Positions 52,195-61,769 are shown, numbered from the stretch's first letter. The stretch is 64,000 nucleotides of DNA from Shewanella denitrificans OS217 (GCF_000013765.1 NC_007954.1:2790001-2854000), one strand, 5' to 3'. Notes: generated from the letters alone by a model not told the origin. Numbers and translations are program-made.

Positions 52195-52626
52195 TTAACG
52201 TGTGCGTGGGCACACTTCATCAGCGCTGAAGAAGTAAGCAATTTCACGAGCTGCTGATTCAAGTGCATCAGAACCGTGAACTGCGTTTTCGTCGATGCTC
52301 GCTGCGTAGTCACCACGTAAAGTGCCACGAGCCGCTTCAGCTGGGTTAGTTGCACCCATGATTTCACGGTTAGCTAGAACAGCGTTTTCGCCTTCTAACA
52401 CTTGAACCATTACTGGACCTGAAGTCATGAAAGACACTAGCGCGCCGAAGAAAGGACGTGCGCTGTGTTCAGCGTAGAAGCCTTCAGCTTGTTCTTTAGT
52501 CAGGTGAACCATTTTAGAAGCGATGATCTTAAGACCCGCTGATTCAAAACGGTTGTAGATAGCGCCAATGTGGTTTTTAGCAACTGCATCTGGCTTGATA
52601 ATAGAAAATGTGCGTTCGATCGCCAT
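52195..52626 (-). CDS. ndk: nucleoside diphosphate kinase
   Basis: 143 residues; balances nucleoside triphosphate pools. Seen: MAIERTFSIIKPDAVAKNHI, GATNPAEAARGTLRGDYA, and the catalytic histidine motif NAVHGSDA. The ATG at 52626 has AAGGAA 9 nt upstream; the longer frame to 52698 is not conserved. Confidence 0.96.
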   Translation of the reverse strand: MAIERTFSIIKPDAVAKNHIGAIYNRFESAGLKIIASKMVHLTKEQAEGFYAEHSARPFFGALVSFMTSGPVMVQVLEGENAVLANREIMGATNPAEAARGTLRGDYAASIDENAVHGSDALESAAREIAYFFSADEVCPRTR

Positions 52627-52905
52627 AACTAGCTTCCTTAATGTGAGCAAGTTCAAGATTAAAAAATTCGCGCGGATTATACGTAATTTAACTGTCAATG
52701 CCTAGTGTTATCCCACCAAGCGGGGGCAATTTACGCTAACATTAGCCGCCGTATTGATTAAAGAGATGGCTTGAAGTGGATTTGAAAGCATGAATTAAGC
52801 ATCAAAAAATAGTCTCTACTGGGTCGATGGCGCTTTACTTCATCTGCTTAATAGATATAGGATTATTCGAATCAATGACTTAAGTCATCTTGAAAGCACG
52901 GAAAC

Positions 52906-52947
52906 CGTTTAGCAGGCCAGCGCAGTAACGCGCCCCCTTGCTAAACG
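52906..52947 (+). promoter_or_regulatory. hairpin in the 5' region of the cupin gene
   Basis: CGTTTAGCA and TGCTAAACG form a 9-bp outer stem with AGG/CCT and GCG/CGC inner pairings, 21 nt before the GTG start. It could be a leader structure or a terminator for upstream transcription. The rest of 52627-52905 shows nothing clear. Confidence 0.55.
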
Positions 52948-52968
52948 CTTTATTACAGGGAGTCATCA

Positions 52969-53370
52969 GTGACCAAGTCTGCAGCAATATCCATCGAGCA
53001 AGAATTCACCAAGATTAACGGCTTTGAAAATCGCACACCTGTCTCTTCCACTGAAGCCATGAAGGACGCATTTATCAAACTTAGTGATTTCGATAGCAGT
53101 GCCATTTACCTCAGCCACTATTCGGGGTTCAGTGAGTGGGAGCGCCATCCCGCGGGAGATGAACTCGTGCAAGTCATTGAAGGCGAAACCACCTTAGTGT
53201 TGCTTAAAGGTGGTATTGAGCATAAAAACAGATTGATGCCAGGCGAGTTATTAGTCGTGCCTCAAGGCGTGTGGCACAGGTTTGAATCACCTAAAGGGTT
53301 GAAAGTATTAACCATCACCCCGCCACCAACAGAGCACTGCATCACTAAACCCACAACCACTTTTGGGTAA
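52969..53370 (+). CDS. cupin domain protein
   Basis: 133 residues with a single cupin barrel: ERHPAGDELVQVIEGETTLV (motif 1, with the first His and Glu) and GELLVVPQGVWHRFESP (motif 2, with the second His). The metal ligands look intact. It probably acts as a small-molecule binding or dioxygenase-like protein; the substrate is unknown. The GTG start has GGGAG upstream. Confidence 0.8.
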   Translation: MTKSAAISIEQEFTKINGFENRTPVSSTEAMKDAFIKLSDFDSSAIYLSHYSGFSEWERHPAGDELVQVIEGETTLVLLKGGIEHKNRLMPGELLVVPQGVWHRFESPKGLKVLTITPPPTEHCITKPTTTFG

Positions 53371-53519
53371 TCCCTATTCAAAAGTGATGCGACGTTAATA
53401 ACCGATAAGCCCTTCCCCTGTATCCAATTCAAACTCGTTTTTGGACATATGAGCTAGAAAATTTCCACTGAACTTGTCTGAAAATCCAGTCGCTGACATT
53501 CCTGCATACTGGCTTGTCA

Positions 53520-53930
53520 TGGTCTATTTCTTTCATAAAAAGTCTCGTCGACACGCCAACTTCTGTGAGTTCAAGACCCATAAACCTGCCACTGAAATTT
53601 CTGCATACAGGCTTGCCATGGCATTCGCTCTACGACACGCCGACTTCTTGTGAGATCAAGAGCCATCCCTGAGGGCTCGAACATCCCGTCTGATGTGAAG
53701 GGACTCACAAATGCCGCGATGGCATGGTCAATGATGTTCCAGACATCATAATGACATTTACCATCCTTATGGTTCAGATGCCAGAGAGCTGCCATGGGAT
53801 GGACGGTCTTCTCGCCTTTCTCCTAGTGAAGCGCCATGGTTCACCTTTTTAGTATTAGCGTAACCTTTTAACTCAAAAGACTACACCCAACATTTAACAA
53901 TGGGGCCACCGTAAATTTTTTGAAAAAGGT
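53520..53930 (-). repeat. composite intergenic repeat module A, minus orientation
   Basis: On the minus strand: ATTTAACAATGGGG-type start, AAAAAGGTGAACCATGGCGC, GACCGTCCATCCCATGG, the roughly 105-bp nested insert, ACGGGATGTTCGAGCCCTCA, GCGTGTCGTAGAGCGAATGC, then AGTTGGCGTGTCGACGAGAC. It is the fullest A copy in the window. 53371-53519 and 53931-54046 show no gene. Confidence 0.8.
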
Positions 53931-54046
53931 AGAGTCTGTTCATATGCAGGCCTTTAGGTCAACTACCAGCTTGCATTGGTCAATAAACGTTCGCACTCTT
54001 GCCCAGCAGGCTCAATCACGTTATTTCTTATCGTAATTATTAGCGC

Positions 54047-54535
54047 TTATAGATAATTTCGTCTCAATTTTGCATATTGAGCAATGTACTCTTCTATTTC
54101 TCGTGTGGACTCAGTAACAAAGTCGAAAGGAATCCTTATTTTTTGAGTGCTGTAACCTGAGTTCAAATATAGGTAAATATAGTTTGGGCCTCTTCCTAGG
54201 GTAAAAATGTAAACGCTTTCAATACTTTTCCAGTCGATATACCCTGCAAAACTCTTACACTTAATTTTATCGCTACAAATACCTGTCCTGTCTATTGTGA
54301 TATCGCATTTCCCAATAGGAACTAGTATAAAAAAATGTATAGCTAAATGAATGAGTATCAGAAAAGTACAAATGATGAAGAATGGAATGAAATCACTGAA
54401 TATATATTCTCCTTCTTTATATTCAAATAAGGCCGGTAATAGTAGTATAAAAAATACACCCGCTGGTGTGTAATATAGTGGTGCTACATACATCAGCTTC
54501 TTGTTAGATTTTAAGTGCAATTCAATTTCCCACAT
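54047..54535 (-). CDS. hypothetical membrane protein
   Basis: 162 residues. Two hydrophobic helices (TPAGVFFILLLPALFEY and FIPFFIICTFLILIHLAIHF region) are followed by a beta-rich cytoplasmic part, DRTGICSDKIKCKSF onwards, with a pleckstrin-like YIDWKSIESVYIF pattern. It is AT-rich relative to core genes and lies among repeats and transposases, so it is probably accessory. No family assigned. Confidence 0.65.
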   Translation of the reverse strand: MWEIELHLKSNKKLMYVAPLYYTPAGVFFILLLPALFEYKEGEYIFSDFIPFFIICTFLILIHLAIHFFILVPIGKCDITIDRTGICSDKIKCKSFAGYIDWKSIESVYIFTLGRGPNYIYLYLNSGYSTQKIRIPFDFVTESTREIEEYIAQYAKLRRNYL

Positions 54536-54559
54536 TTATATGACTTTAAGCATGCGGCT

Positions 54560-54862
54560 AGAAAAAAGAAATCTGGCCAAAAAAGAAATCTGGCAAAAGA
54601 AATCTGGCCAGCAAAAGAAATCTGGCCCATCAAAAGAAATCTGGCCAGCCATTATAAAACAATAACATAATGCATTTTCGACATGTGCTCAAGCGAGATT
54701 GTGAGGGTTTGTCGCTAGAAAGCCGATATCGCAGGAGTTTATGGAAGCGAATTGGCTAAATCGGCGGATTTCCTTCAAAAACAGTGATTTTTAGCCACAA
54801 TAGCCCAACTCATTAAAGAGTTAAGCTGATTTAGAAACATTGTTATTACAAGTAATTTTAGA
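54560..54862. repeat. AAATCTGGCC short repeats and RAYT 3' flank
   Basis: Five copies of (AAAAGA)AATCTGGCC(AGC), each with the palindrome CTGGCCAG or part of it, lead into ATTATAAAACAATAACATAA and a 200-bp tail shared with 55985-56202. This is the 3' flank of the RAYT gene. Confidence 0.75.
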
Positions 54863-55840
54863 TTAGCCAGCTTTTAAGTGCTGACAACAACTGGCGAAAT
54901 GTCGTCGACGCTTTTCTAGATGCTCGCAATAGCTGGTCAACTCTTGAAGCGTGCCCACTGGTCCGTGAAATAGCTTGCCAAATTCAGTGGTGAGTTTGAG
55001 CCAATTTTCTTGAGAGATATTCAATCTCGTGAGTAACTTAGCGCTGTTAGCACTGACTGAACCGCGCTTGTCATTGCGAATAATACGTCCAGTATCATCA
55101 ACCAGCTCAAGATAATCTTGCAGCGAAAACGCTATACCCTTGGGTTGATGGTTGCGTTCATTGCCAATGAAAGGCAGTAAATTACCGGGTTGTTCTCCTT
55201 TCAAAGCTGCCCTGATGCGCAGTTGAATACTGGTATGGTCTGACAGCTCCGGCGTGTCTGCCATCTTGGCTCTTATGGGATTGAGCTCCACATAAGCCAT
55301 GCAGGCAAGCACAGCAGCTTCATCAAGCAGGGCTTGCGACTTAAAGCGGCCTTCCCAGAAACGGCCCGTGCAGCTATCCTCTTGATTTGCTTGCCGTGCT
55401 ATTGGCTCATTTAGACATCGCATGAACCAAGAAATATCGCTTAATCGGCTGCGATATAAAGCAACTGTGTGGCTAAGCTGCAACTGTTCATAATCTTCAA
55501 GCGTTTCACCCTGAGCAAATTTTTTGGTTGTATCAGTACCCTTAAACAACTGATGCCAATGGTTTATTACCTCAACATCAGACCAGCTGTTAGCTTGATA
55601 GATGTCGATACTGAGCACAACATGCAAATGATTATTCATCACTGCAAAAGCTGCCACATCAATAGCGAAAATCTCCGCTAATTTAAGCAGTTGAGCTTCT
55701 ACCCAAGCACGTCTGTGGTCGTAATTTTTACCAGAAAACATATCATCGCCGCAGAGAAAAGCACGGCGAACAACGCGACTACAACAATGGTACATAGGAG
55801 TGTCTTCCACACTCACCTGACTTCTTCTAGGGCGTGGCAT
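54863..55840 (-). CDS. RAYT-type (REP-associated tyrosine) transposase, intact
   Basis: 325 residues; Y1/HUH superfamily, IS200-like. Seen: MPRPRRSQVSVEDTPMYHCC, SRVVRRAFLCGDDMFSG, the HUH motif MNNHLHVVLSI, the catalytic-Tyr region (HTVALYRSRLSDISWFMR), and SCTGRFWEGRFKSQALLDEA with LNPIRAKMA. Such proteins process single-stranded hairpin repeats. Short AAATCTGGCC repeats on both sides are candidate partners. The 3' quarter is identical to that of the second copy at 56203. Confidence 0.88.
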   Translation of the reverse strand: MPRPRRSQVSVEDTPMYHCCSRVVRRAFLCGDDMFSGKNYDHRRAWVEAQLLKLAEIFAIDVAAFAVMNNHLHVVLSIDIYQANSWSDVEVINHWHQLFKGTDTTKKFAQGETLEDYEQLQLSHTVALYRSRLSDISWFMRCLNEPIARQANQEDSCTGRFWEGRFKSQALLDEAAVLACMAYVELNPIRAKMADTPELSDHTSIQLRIRAALKGEQPGNLLPFIGNERNHQPKGIAFSLQDYLELVDDTGRIIRNDKRGSVSANSAKLLTRLNISQENWLKLTTEFGKLFHGPVGTLQELTSYCEHLEKRRRHFASCCQHLKAG

Positions 55841-55865
55841 ATGCTCACCTTCGTCAATGTCTGTT

Positions 55866-56060
55866 CACAAAAATCTGGCCAGCCATTATAAAACAATCAC
55901 AAAAATCTGGCCAGCCATTATAAAACAATAACATAATGCATTTTCGACATGTGCTCAAGCGAGATTGTGAGCACAAAAATCTGGCCAGCCATTATAAAAC
56001 AATAACATAATGCATTTTCGACATGTGCTCAAGCGAGATTGTGAGAGTGTGTTGCAAGAA
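55866..56060. repeat. tandem copies of the AAATCTGGCC unit with CATTATAAAAC tail
   Basis: Three copies of AAAAATCTGGCCAGCC followed by ATTATAAAACAAT occur here, the last two with an added AACATAATGCATTTTCGACA and ATGTGCTCAAGCGAGATTG segment. The unit also occurs at 54639-54710. Confidence 0.85.
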
Positions 56061-56202
56061 AGTCGATATCGCTGGAGTTTATGGAAGCGAATTGGCTAAA
56101 TCGGCGGATTTCCTTCAAAAACAGTGATTTTTAGCCACAATAGCCCAACTCATTAAAGAGTTAAGCTGATTTAGAAACATTGTTATTACAAGTAATTTTA
56201 GA

Positions 56203-57379
56203 TTAGCCAGCTTTTAAGTGCTGACAACAACTGGCGAAATGTCGTCGACGCTTTTCTAGATGCTCGCAATAGCTGGTCAACTCTTGAAGCGTGCCCACTG
56301 GTCCGTGAAATAGCTTGCCAAATTCAGTGGTGAGTTTGAGCCAATTTTCTTGAGAGATATTCAATCTCGTGAGTAACTTAGCGCTGTTAGCACTGACTGA
56401 ACCGCGCTTGTCATTGCGAATAATACGTCCAGTATCATCAACCAGTTCAAGATAATCCTTCAATGCAAACGTAATACCTTTGGGCTGAAATTGCCGTTCA
56501 TTGCCAATAAACGGCAGCAAGTTATTAGGTTGTTCGCCTTTTAATGCAGCCCTAATGCGCAGCTGGATGCTGGTGTGGTCTGATTGCTCAGGGGTGCTTG
56601 CCATCTTGGCCCTAATTGGATTGAGATCGACATAGGCCATACAGGCTAACACTGCGGCCTCATCTAGCAGGGCCTGCGATTTAAAGCGGCCTTCCCAGAA
56701 GCGGCCTGTACAGCTATCTTCTTGATTTGCTTGCCGTGCAATCGGCTCATTAAGACAGCGCATGAACCAGCTGATGTCGCACAGTCTGCTTCGATAAGTG
56801 GCGATGGAGTGCTTTAATCTGAGCACTTCATGCGCTTCAACGACTTCACCTTTAACAAATTTCTGGGTTATTTCATCACCATTAAATAACCTCAGCTCGG
56901 GATAATAAATGTATATCAAACAGCTCTTTGCACCGCTAACTGCGTTGAGTTCACTTGCAATAGGCTAGCTATTGGCGCGTAAACTCGCCTTGTTATCAGT
57001 GCAAAGTTCAAGTTTGAGTGCTAGATGTTGAATTTAGGCTGTTTCAACACCATTTATTCATCTCTTAACCCGAGTTGAGGTTAAATAGTTTGTGCCACTG
57101 CTCGAGCACTTCTCGATCTGTCCAGCGATTTGCGATTTCAATATCAATGCGTAACACCACATGAAGGTGGTTAGACATCACTGCAAAGGCGGCCACATCG
57201 ATTGCAAAAACGGCTTCGAGTTCAAACAGTCGCGATTCGATCCAGCCACGACGATGGTCATAATTTTGTCCCGAGTACTGATCATCGCCACAGAGGAATG
57301 CGCGACGAACAACGCGACTGCAACAACTATAGAAAGGAGTGTCTTCGACACTGATCTGAGTTCTTCTAGGGCGTGGCAT
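56203..57379 (-). pseudogene. RAYT-type transposase interrupted by a 192-bp MITE-like element
   Basis: The N-terminal half (MPRPRRTQISVEDTPFYSCC to VLEQWHKLFN, with MSNHLHVVLR) lies at 57088-57379 and the C-terminal half (NGDEITQKFVKGEV to the end) at 56203-56881. Removing the insert and one TATTTAA copy restores one continuous frame with no other damage, so the insertion looks recent. The last 80 residues are identical to the intact copy. Confidence 0.88.
56889..57080. mobile_element. 192-bp MITE-like element with 7-bp target duplication
   Basis: Imperfect terminal inverted repeats CCTCA(G/A)CTCGGG(A/T)TAA at both ends, flanked by a direct TTAAATA at 56882-56888 and 57081-57087. There is no ORF inside. 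The parent transposase is unknown and not in this window. Confidence 0.85.
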
Positions 57380-57464
57380 AGCAAACTCCAACATTTACAA
57401 CTTTATAGAGTTTAGTAGATGGAGCTATATCATGCTATTTATTGTGGGTGGCCACATTTTTTAA

Positions 57465-57650
57465 TGGGGGAGTGGAACCCTGCCACGTTAATCCAAACGG
57501 TGATGAATAATCACCTTGGGTGATTATGCTTATGAGCGAGAGGCACGGCAGTTCCATAGCATCCTTGCTATCACGGCATTCGTTAATCCATTCATATCAG
57601 ATGCCGAACTGGCTTTTTAATATGGATGTTATTGTTTGGACATCCATCAT
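57465..57650 (-). repeat. composite intergenic repeat module B, minus orientation
   Basis: On the minus strand: AACAATAACATCCATATT, AGCCAGTTCGGCATCTG, an insertion with GCCGTGATAGCAAGGATGC, CTCTCGCTCATAAGC, the AATCACC-CAA-GGTGATT hairpin, and CCGTTTGGATTAACG. It matches 18295-18400 apart from the insertion. Confidence 0.8.
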
Positions 57651-57680
57651 CTAACTTTTGGATAAAATTGCTAGCAATGA

Positions 57681-58109
57681 TCAAACTTTATTATGATCCA
57701 CATTGGGTCCTGCTGGGAATGCAGGCAGACTAGCCAGTTGGTTGAGCCAAGGCTGCGCCGAACTGCACCAAATCTGAAATTTTGGCACCAAGGTATTTCG
57801 CTGTGCAACTGTCCCCAAGCGAATGCCGTAGATTTTTGCGCCCTCGCCTACCGAGGTAGCGTAAATGGCTGAGCCACAATTGCCACAAAACCCCTGTGCC
57901 CGTAGGTTACCACTTTGGGCGGTTTTAATGTATTCCTTGGGCGTGCCTTGAGTAAACATGAGCCCATCAGGTTTGGACATCACCACGGAGCGAAAAGCAC
58001 TCCCGGACAGCATCTGGCAATCATCGCAGTGACAAACAAGCACTTTTTCTGCATCGATTTCGGCTTCAAAAGCCAGCTCACCACAATGACAAGTACCGTT
58101 AATTTTCAT
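57681..58109 (-). CDS. GFA family protein (glutathione-dependent formaldehyde-activating-like)
   Basis: 142 residues with the zinc-binding pattern of the GFA/CENP-V fold: GTCHCGELAF, CHCDDCQMLSGSAFRS, and FCGNCGSAIYAT. The original formaldehyde activity is doubtful for most members, so the substrate is unknown. It lies 70 bp downstream of the Nramp gene on the same strand. Confidence 0.85.
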   Translation of the reverse strand: MKINGTCHCGELAFEAEIDAEKVLVCHCDDCQMLSGSAFRSVVMSKPDGLMFTQGTPKEYIKTAQSGNLRAQGFCGNCGSAIYATSVGEGAKIYGIRLGTVAQRNTLVPKFQIWCSSAQPWLNQLASLPAFPAGPNVDHNKV

Positions 58110-58179
58110 GCTATTTCCTTATAACTCACTATTGACTGATTTGATACCGGCGGCCTTGCTTGATGGCCCAAGCTAATCA

Positions 58180-59436
58180 TCAAGCTAAAAATGTCCACCA
58201 CAAATAAAACACACTAAATACTGTAAGAAGGCTTAGGCACGTCAAGGTATAGACTTTAAATACTCCTTGGGGTTTGTGCTCATCGTCGATGTCAGCCCCC
58301 ATCATGACTCGGTAATTAAGCCAAGCGTATAAGGGGGCACTCACAAATGACACTGTGGTGACAAAATCTAATAAGCCTTTAATGTCGGCGGTAAAAAACT
58401 CAATGATCCACCAACTGCCTAACGACAATAACACTAAGGTAATCAAATAGGCCCAATTGGCACGAGTTTCAACTTGAGGATGGGCCTCGCCTAATACGAG
58501 ACTTAACGCCCGCTTCCACACTTGTGGAAATCCGTCCGCCACGGCAAAGGTGGTTGAAAATAATGCCACAAAGGTCACCAGCGCCATTAATACCCAGCTC
58601 CATTCACCGAGCGCTGCACTGTAAATGCCCACGAGCTGCCCCGCAAAAGCGGCGGCTGAGTCGGCAAAACCTTGGCCTTGGCCAAACATCAACAAGGCGC
58701 CTAGCCACAAAAACACCATTGCCAGAATAAAACTGGTGCCATAACCGATATTAAAATCTGCCACAGCCCGTTTCGCATGCAATGCGCCTGCCTGCTGCTT
58801 TTTAGACAACACCCATAAGGAGTGCCACACAGACACTTCGATGGCGGTGGGCATCCAGCCTATAAGCGCCACAATAAAAGCGATACTCGCCGCCGATGTC
58901 AGCACTATGCTGGGCCCTTGTGCGGTAGGCATAAATCCTAAACGGCCAATGGCTGCAAACCAGGCAATCAAGCTACACACAGCTAACACCAGCATCATCC
59001 ATTTAAGCAGCACATTTAGGGTTTTGTAATGGCCAATCAGCAGCACGGCCCCCACCACAATGAGAATGAGCGCCGCCCATTGAGATAAGGATAAAAAGTC
59101 GCCGAAGAGGTTCATGGCGAGGGCTGAGGTCACGATTGTGACTCCAGATTGAATGAAGAACATGGTGATAAAGGTGAGTATTAAAAACAAATAAAAGGCC
59201 CAATTGCCCACAGATTTGTAGCCATCGAGTAAACTTTTGCCGGTTAACCCCGCGTATTTAGGGCCAAACAGGAAGAAGGGGTATTTGATAACGTGGGCCA
59301 GAATAATAAAGCCGAGCAACGCAAAACCAAAATCGGCGCCAGCGCGAGTCGCCTGGACTATATGAGATACACCAATACTGGTGGCAGCCCAGACAATACC
59401 TGGGCCTAAGAGTGAAAACATCCTAGATAACCGCAT
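58180..59436 (-). CDS. Nramp-superfamily transporter, non-canonical
   Basis: A 418-residue, 11-helix protein. The N-terminus LLGPGIVWAATSIGVSHIVQ aligns with Nramp helix 1, but the metal-binding DPGN is not present, and helix 6 has GWMPTAIEVSVWHS in place of the canonical MPH. Members lacking these ligands (NrMT/NrIT-like) carry Mg2+ or Al3+, or other substrates, so a Mn/Fe role should not be assumed. A TetR regulator gene lies 68 bp upstream on the same strand. Confidence 0.82.
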   Translation of the reverse strand: MRLSRMFSLLGPGIVWAATSIGVSHIVQATRAGADFGFALLGFIILAHVIKYPFFLFGPKYAGLTGKSLLDGYKSVGNWAFYLFLILTFITMFFIQSGVTIVTSALAMNLFGDFLSLSQWAALILIVVGAVLLIGHYKTLNVLLKWMMLVLAVCSLIAWFAAIGRLGFMPTAQGPSIVLTSAASIAFIVALIGWMPTAIEVSVWHSLWVLSKKQQAGALHAKRAVADFNIGYGTSFILAMVFLWLGALLMFGQGQGFADSAAAFAGQLVGIYSAALGEWSWVLMALVTFVALFSTTFAVADGFPQVWKRALSLVLGEAHPQVETRANWAYLITLVLLSLGSWWIIEFFTADIKGLLDFVTTVSFVSAPLYAWLNYRVMMGADIDDEHKPQGVFKVYTLTCLSLLTVFSVFYLWWTFLA

Positions 59437-59504
59437 TACCCCATCCCTTCAATGCCGCAAAAAGGCACCTAATGCATATAAAAATTTACAATAAATTAAT
59501 GGAG

Positions 59505-60182
59505 TTAACTCGGTATAGCAACAGTTTTCACTTGAAGGTAGGCCAGCAATACCGTTGAAAGTTCACCACTGAAGGCTTCAGCATCCAGCTCACAGGCGAT
59601 GGCTGGAGTTAATTCTGGATATAGCACTTTATCGAGCAAGGTGTTGACCATGATATACACAGCGGTATCGGCTTTAAGCAAGGCTAACTGCAGCGCTTCA
59701 GACAGCTCTTGGCCATATAAATTAGCAGGCCCTTGATTGGCGTTAACAAATATCGTCGCCAAACGGCGATAGACTTGCTTGCGGTCCACCACCTTGTCGG
59801 CCACTAAGATTTCCGAGCGCAAGCGCGAATTTAAATGCAAGGTGCGAAACACGCATTTTTTGGACACCAAGAACTGCTGCGTCTCCTGGCTGATACAAAT
59901 AAGTGCCTGCCTTAAACTGGTAAATTTGCGGCTTTCAAGCTCAGTGACCCACAAGTTTAACTCATTGCCAAAATCTTGGTATAGCAGAGGCAATAACGAT
60001 TCTTTATCTTTAAAACGCCGATAAAAAGTGCCTACCGAGACCCCAGCATGATCGGCAAGTTCTTTAATGCTGATGTGCTCAAAAAATTTATCTTTTAGGC
60101 ACAAATGCAGCGCGGCCATTAACTTACGCTGAGTATCTTGGCTGCGCTGTTGCTGGGGCTTAAATATATTTTCAGTCGACAT
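59505..60182 (-). CDS. TetR family transcriptional regulator
   Basis: 225 residues. The N-terminal HTH reads FEHISIKELADHAGVSVGTFYRRFKD, in the usual TetR form. The C-terminal ligand domain is unassigned. It precedes the Nramp-like gene on the same strand and may regulate it and itself. No clear operator was seen. Confidence 0.88.
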   Translation of the reverse strand: MSTENIFKPQQQRSQDTQRKLMAALHLCLKDKFFEHISIKELADHAGVSVGTFYRRFKDKESLLPLLYQDFGNELNLWVTELESRKFTSLRQALICISQETQQFLVSKKCVFRTLHLNSRLRSEILVADKVVDRKQVYRRLATIFVNANQGPANLYGQELSEALQLALLKADTAVYIMVNTLLDKVLYPELTPAIACELDAEAFSGELSTVLLAYLQVKTVAIPS

Positions 60183-60397
60183 GGGAACAATAAATAAACA
60201 AGTTAGCTACTTTCATGGGGGGATAATGCGCAAAATATCCCCTCACGGCAATATAAAACTGTCACCAGCCACAAATCAGCCACATTCTCGTGTGGCTTAA
60301 CTCGATAATAGTGCGTTGGACTGAAAGTTAATCTCGAGCAGGGGGCGCTTCCCCTTCCCGCTGAACACTTACTATGGCCAAACTCGTATTGAATTAA

Positions 60398-61321
60398 CTA
60401 GCTCTTGGCTTTATTAGCATTTTTTTCGATAAATTCGATAATGGCATTGGCCACATCTTTTTGCGTTGCCGCTTCAATCCCTTCAAGACCTGGAGATGAG
60501 TTCACCTCCATCACCACAGGGCCATGGTTTGAGCGTAATAAATCAACCCCAGCCAAACTTAGCCCCATGGTTTTAGCCGCACGAATCGCTGTGGTGCGCT
60601 CCTCTGGGGATAATTTTACTAAGGTCGCAGTGCCGCCGCGGTGCAGATTAGATCTAAATTCACCGGCCTTAGCTTGGCGTTTCATGGCTGCTATAACCTT
60701 ATCGCCTAAGACAAAGCAGCGGATATCGGCACCATTGGCTTCTTTTATGTATTCCTGCACCATAATATTGGCTTTAAGGCCCATAAAGGCTTCAAGCACG
60801 CTTTCTGCCGCCTTGCGGGTTTCAGCGAGCACCACCCCTATCCCTTGGGTGCCTTCGAGCAATTTAACCACTAAGGGCGCGCCGCCAACCATGTCGATAA
60901 GATCGGGGATGTCGCTGGGTTTATTGGCGAACCCTGTGATAGGTAAGCCTATGCCCTTGCGGGACAATAGTTGCATCGAGCGCAGCTTATCTCGTGAGCG
61001 AGAAATGCCCACTGAATCATTGATGGTATACACACCCATCATCTCAAATTGGCGTAGCACGGCCGAACCGTAAAAAGTGATAGAGGCTCCAATGCGCGGA
61101 ATGACGGCATCAAATTGCGGCAATTCTTTACCGGCAATATGAATGCTAGGTTGGCGCATATTAATGTTCATGTAACACTTTAACGGATTGATAATGTGAA
61201 CATCATGACCCCGTGCCTGTGCGGCTTCCACCAGACGTTTAGTGGAATAGAGTTGCGGGCCTTGAGATAGAATAGCGATCCTCAATGGAGGCTCCAAGTA
61301 AGCTAAATTTTCGCGCATCAT
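60398..61321 (-). CDS. rimK: ribosomal protein S6 modification protein RimK (ATP-grasp)
   Basis: 307 residues. RimK adds glutamates to the C-terminus of ribosomal protein S6. Seen: LRIAILSQGPQLYSTKRLVE, DAVIPRIGASITFYGSAVLR, ATP-grasp KLLEGTQGIGVVLAET, ADIRCFVLGDKVIAAMKRQA, and VVMEVNSSPGLEGIEAAT. A nine-residue N-terminal extension (MMRENLAYL) precedes the conserved start. Confidence 0.94.
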   Translation of the reverse strand: MMRENLAYLEPPLRIAILSQGPQLYSTKRLVEAAQARGHDVHIINPLKCYMNINMRQPSIHIAGKELPQFDAVIPRIGASITFYGSAVLRQFEMMGVYTINDSVGISRSRDKLRSMQLLSRKGIGLPITGFANKPSDIPDLIDMVGGAPLVVKLLEGTQGIGVVLAETRKAAESVLEAFMGLKANIMVQEYIKEANGADIRCFVLGDKVIAAMKRQAKAGEFRSNLHRGGTATLVKLSPEERTTAIRAAKTMGLSLAGVDLLRSNHGPVVMEVNSSPGLEGIEAATQKDVANAIIEFIEKNANKAKS

Positions 61322-61769
61322 ACGCTGAGTTTAGGGAAAAGCAATTGCCATTTATGATCTAATGACAAGGCAAAAATAAACGGAACGAAAACCCGAGAAA
61401 AACACCAAACTTCGCCTATCTGAGCGGAAAAATTGAACATTAAAACCTAGGATTAACAGCCCTGAAAAACTAACAGTAAGATCTATGTTAACGTCAAATA
61501 TGAGGGCTAAATACAACTCCAAAACTCAACGGCTCTAGTCATTACATTCAATGCTCAATACTTGATTCATAAAAATGATTTGTTTCGAGTATTTTAATTG
61601 GTCATAATCTATCGATTGGCGAAATCATTAATTTTTTTCTCGTTCTGCGCCGCTGGTCATTAAAGCCAACATATGTGCATCTATTCTCAGCTCCATGCTT
61701 AGTTCCATGCTTAACTCAAGATGAAGATGCTGAACAGGACCTTTTTTATCTTTAAGGAAATCCATTATT
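61322..61769. other. intergenic region between divergent rimK and the HD-GYP gene
   Basis: 448 bp, AT-rich, with promoters for both genes presumed. No ORF or RNA is convincing; CTCAGCTCCATGCTTAGTTC and CATGCTTAACTC form a short imperfect direct repeat near 61690. Confidence 0.5.

Noticed and set aside
51860..52367. Minus-strand frames with repeated VYRLPST peptides
   Set aside because: The peptide repeat is simply the GACGGTA heptamer translated; the frames run into ndk and the zinc-finger gene.
53571..53795. A 74-codon minus-strand frame
   Set aside because: It lies in repeat module A plus the nested insert; no conserved coding signal.
60405..61073. A 222-codon plus-strand frame
   Set aside because: Antisense shadow of rimK, which is clearly the real gene.
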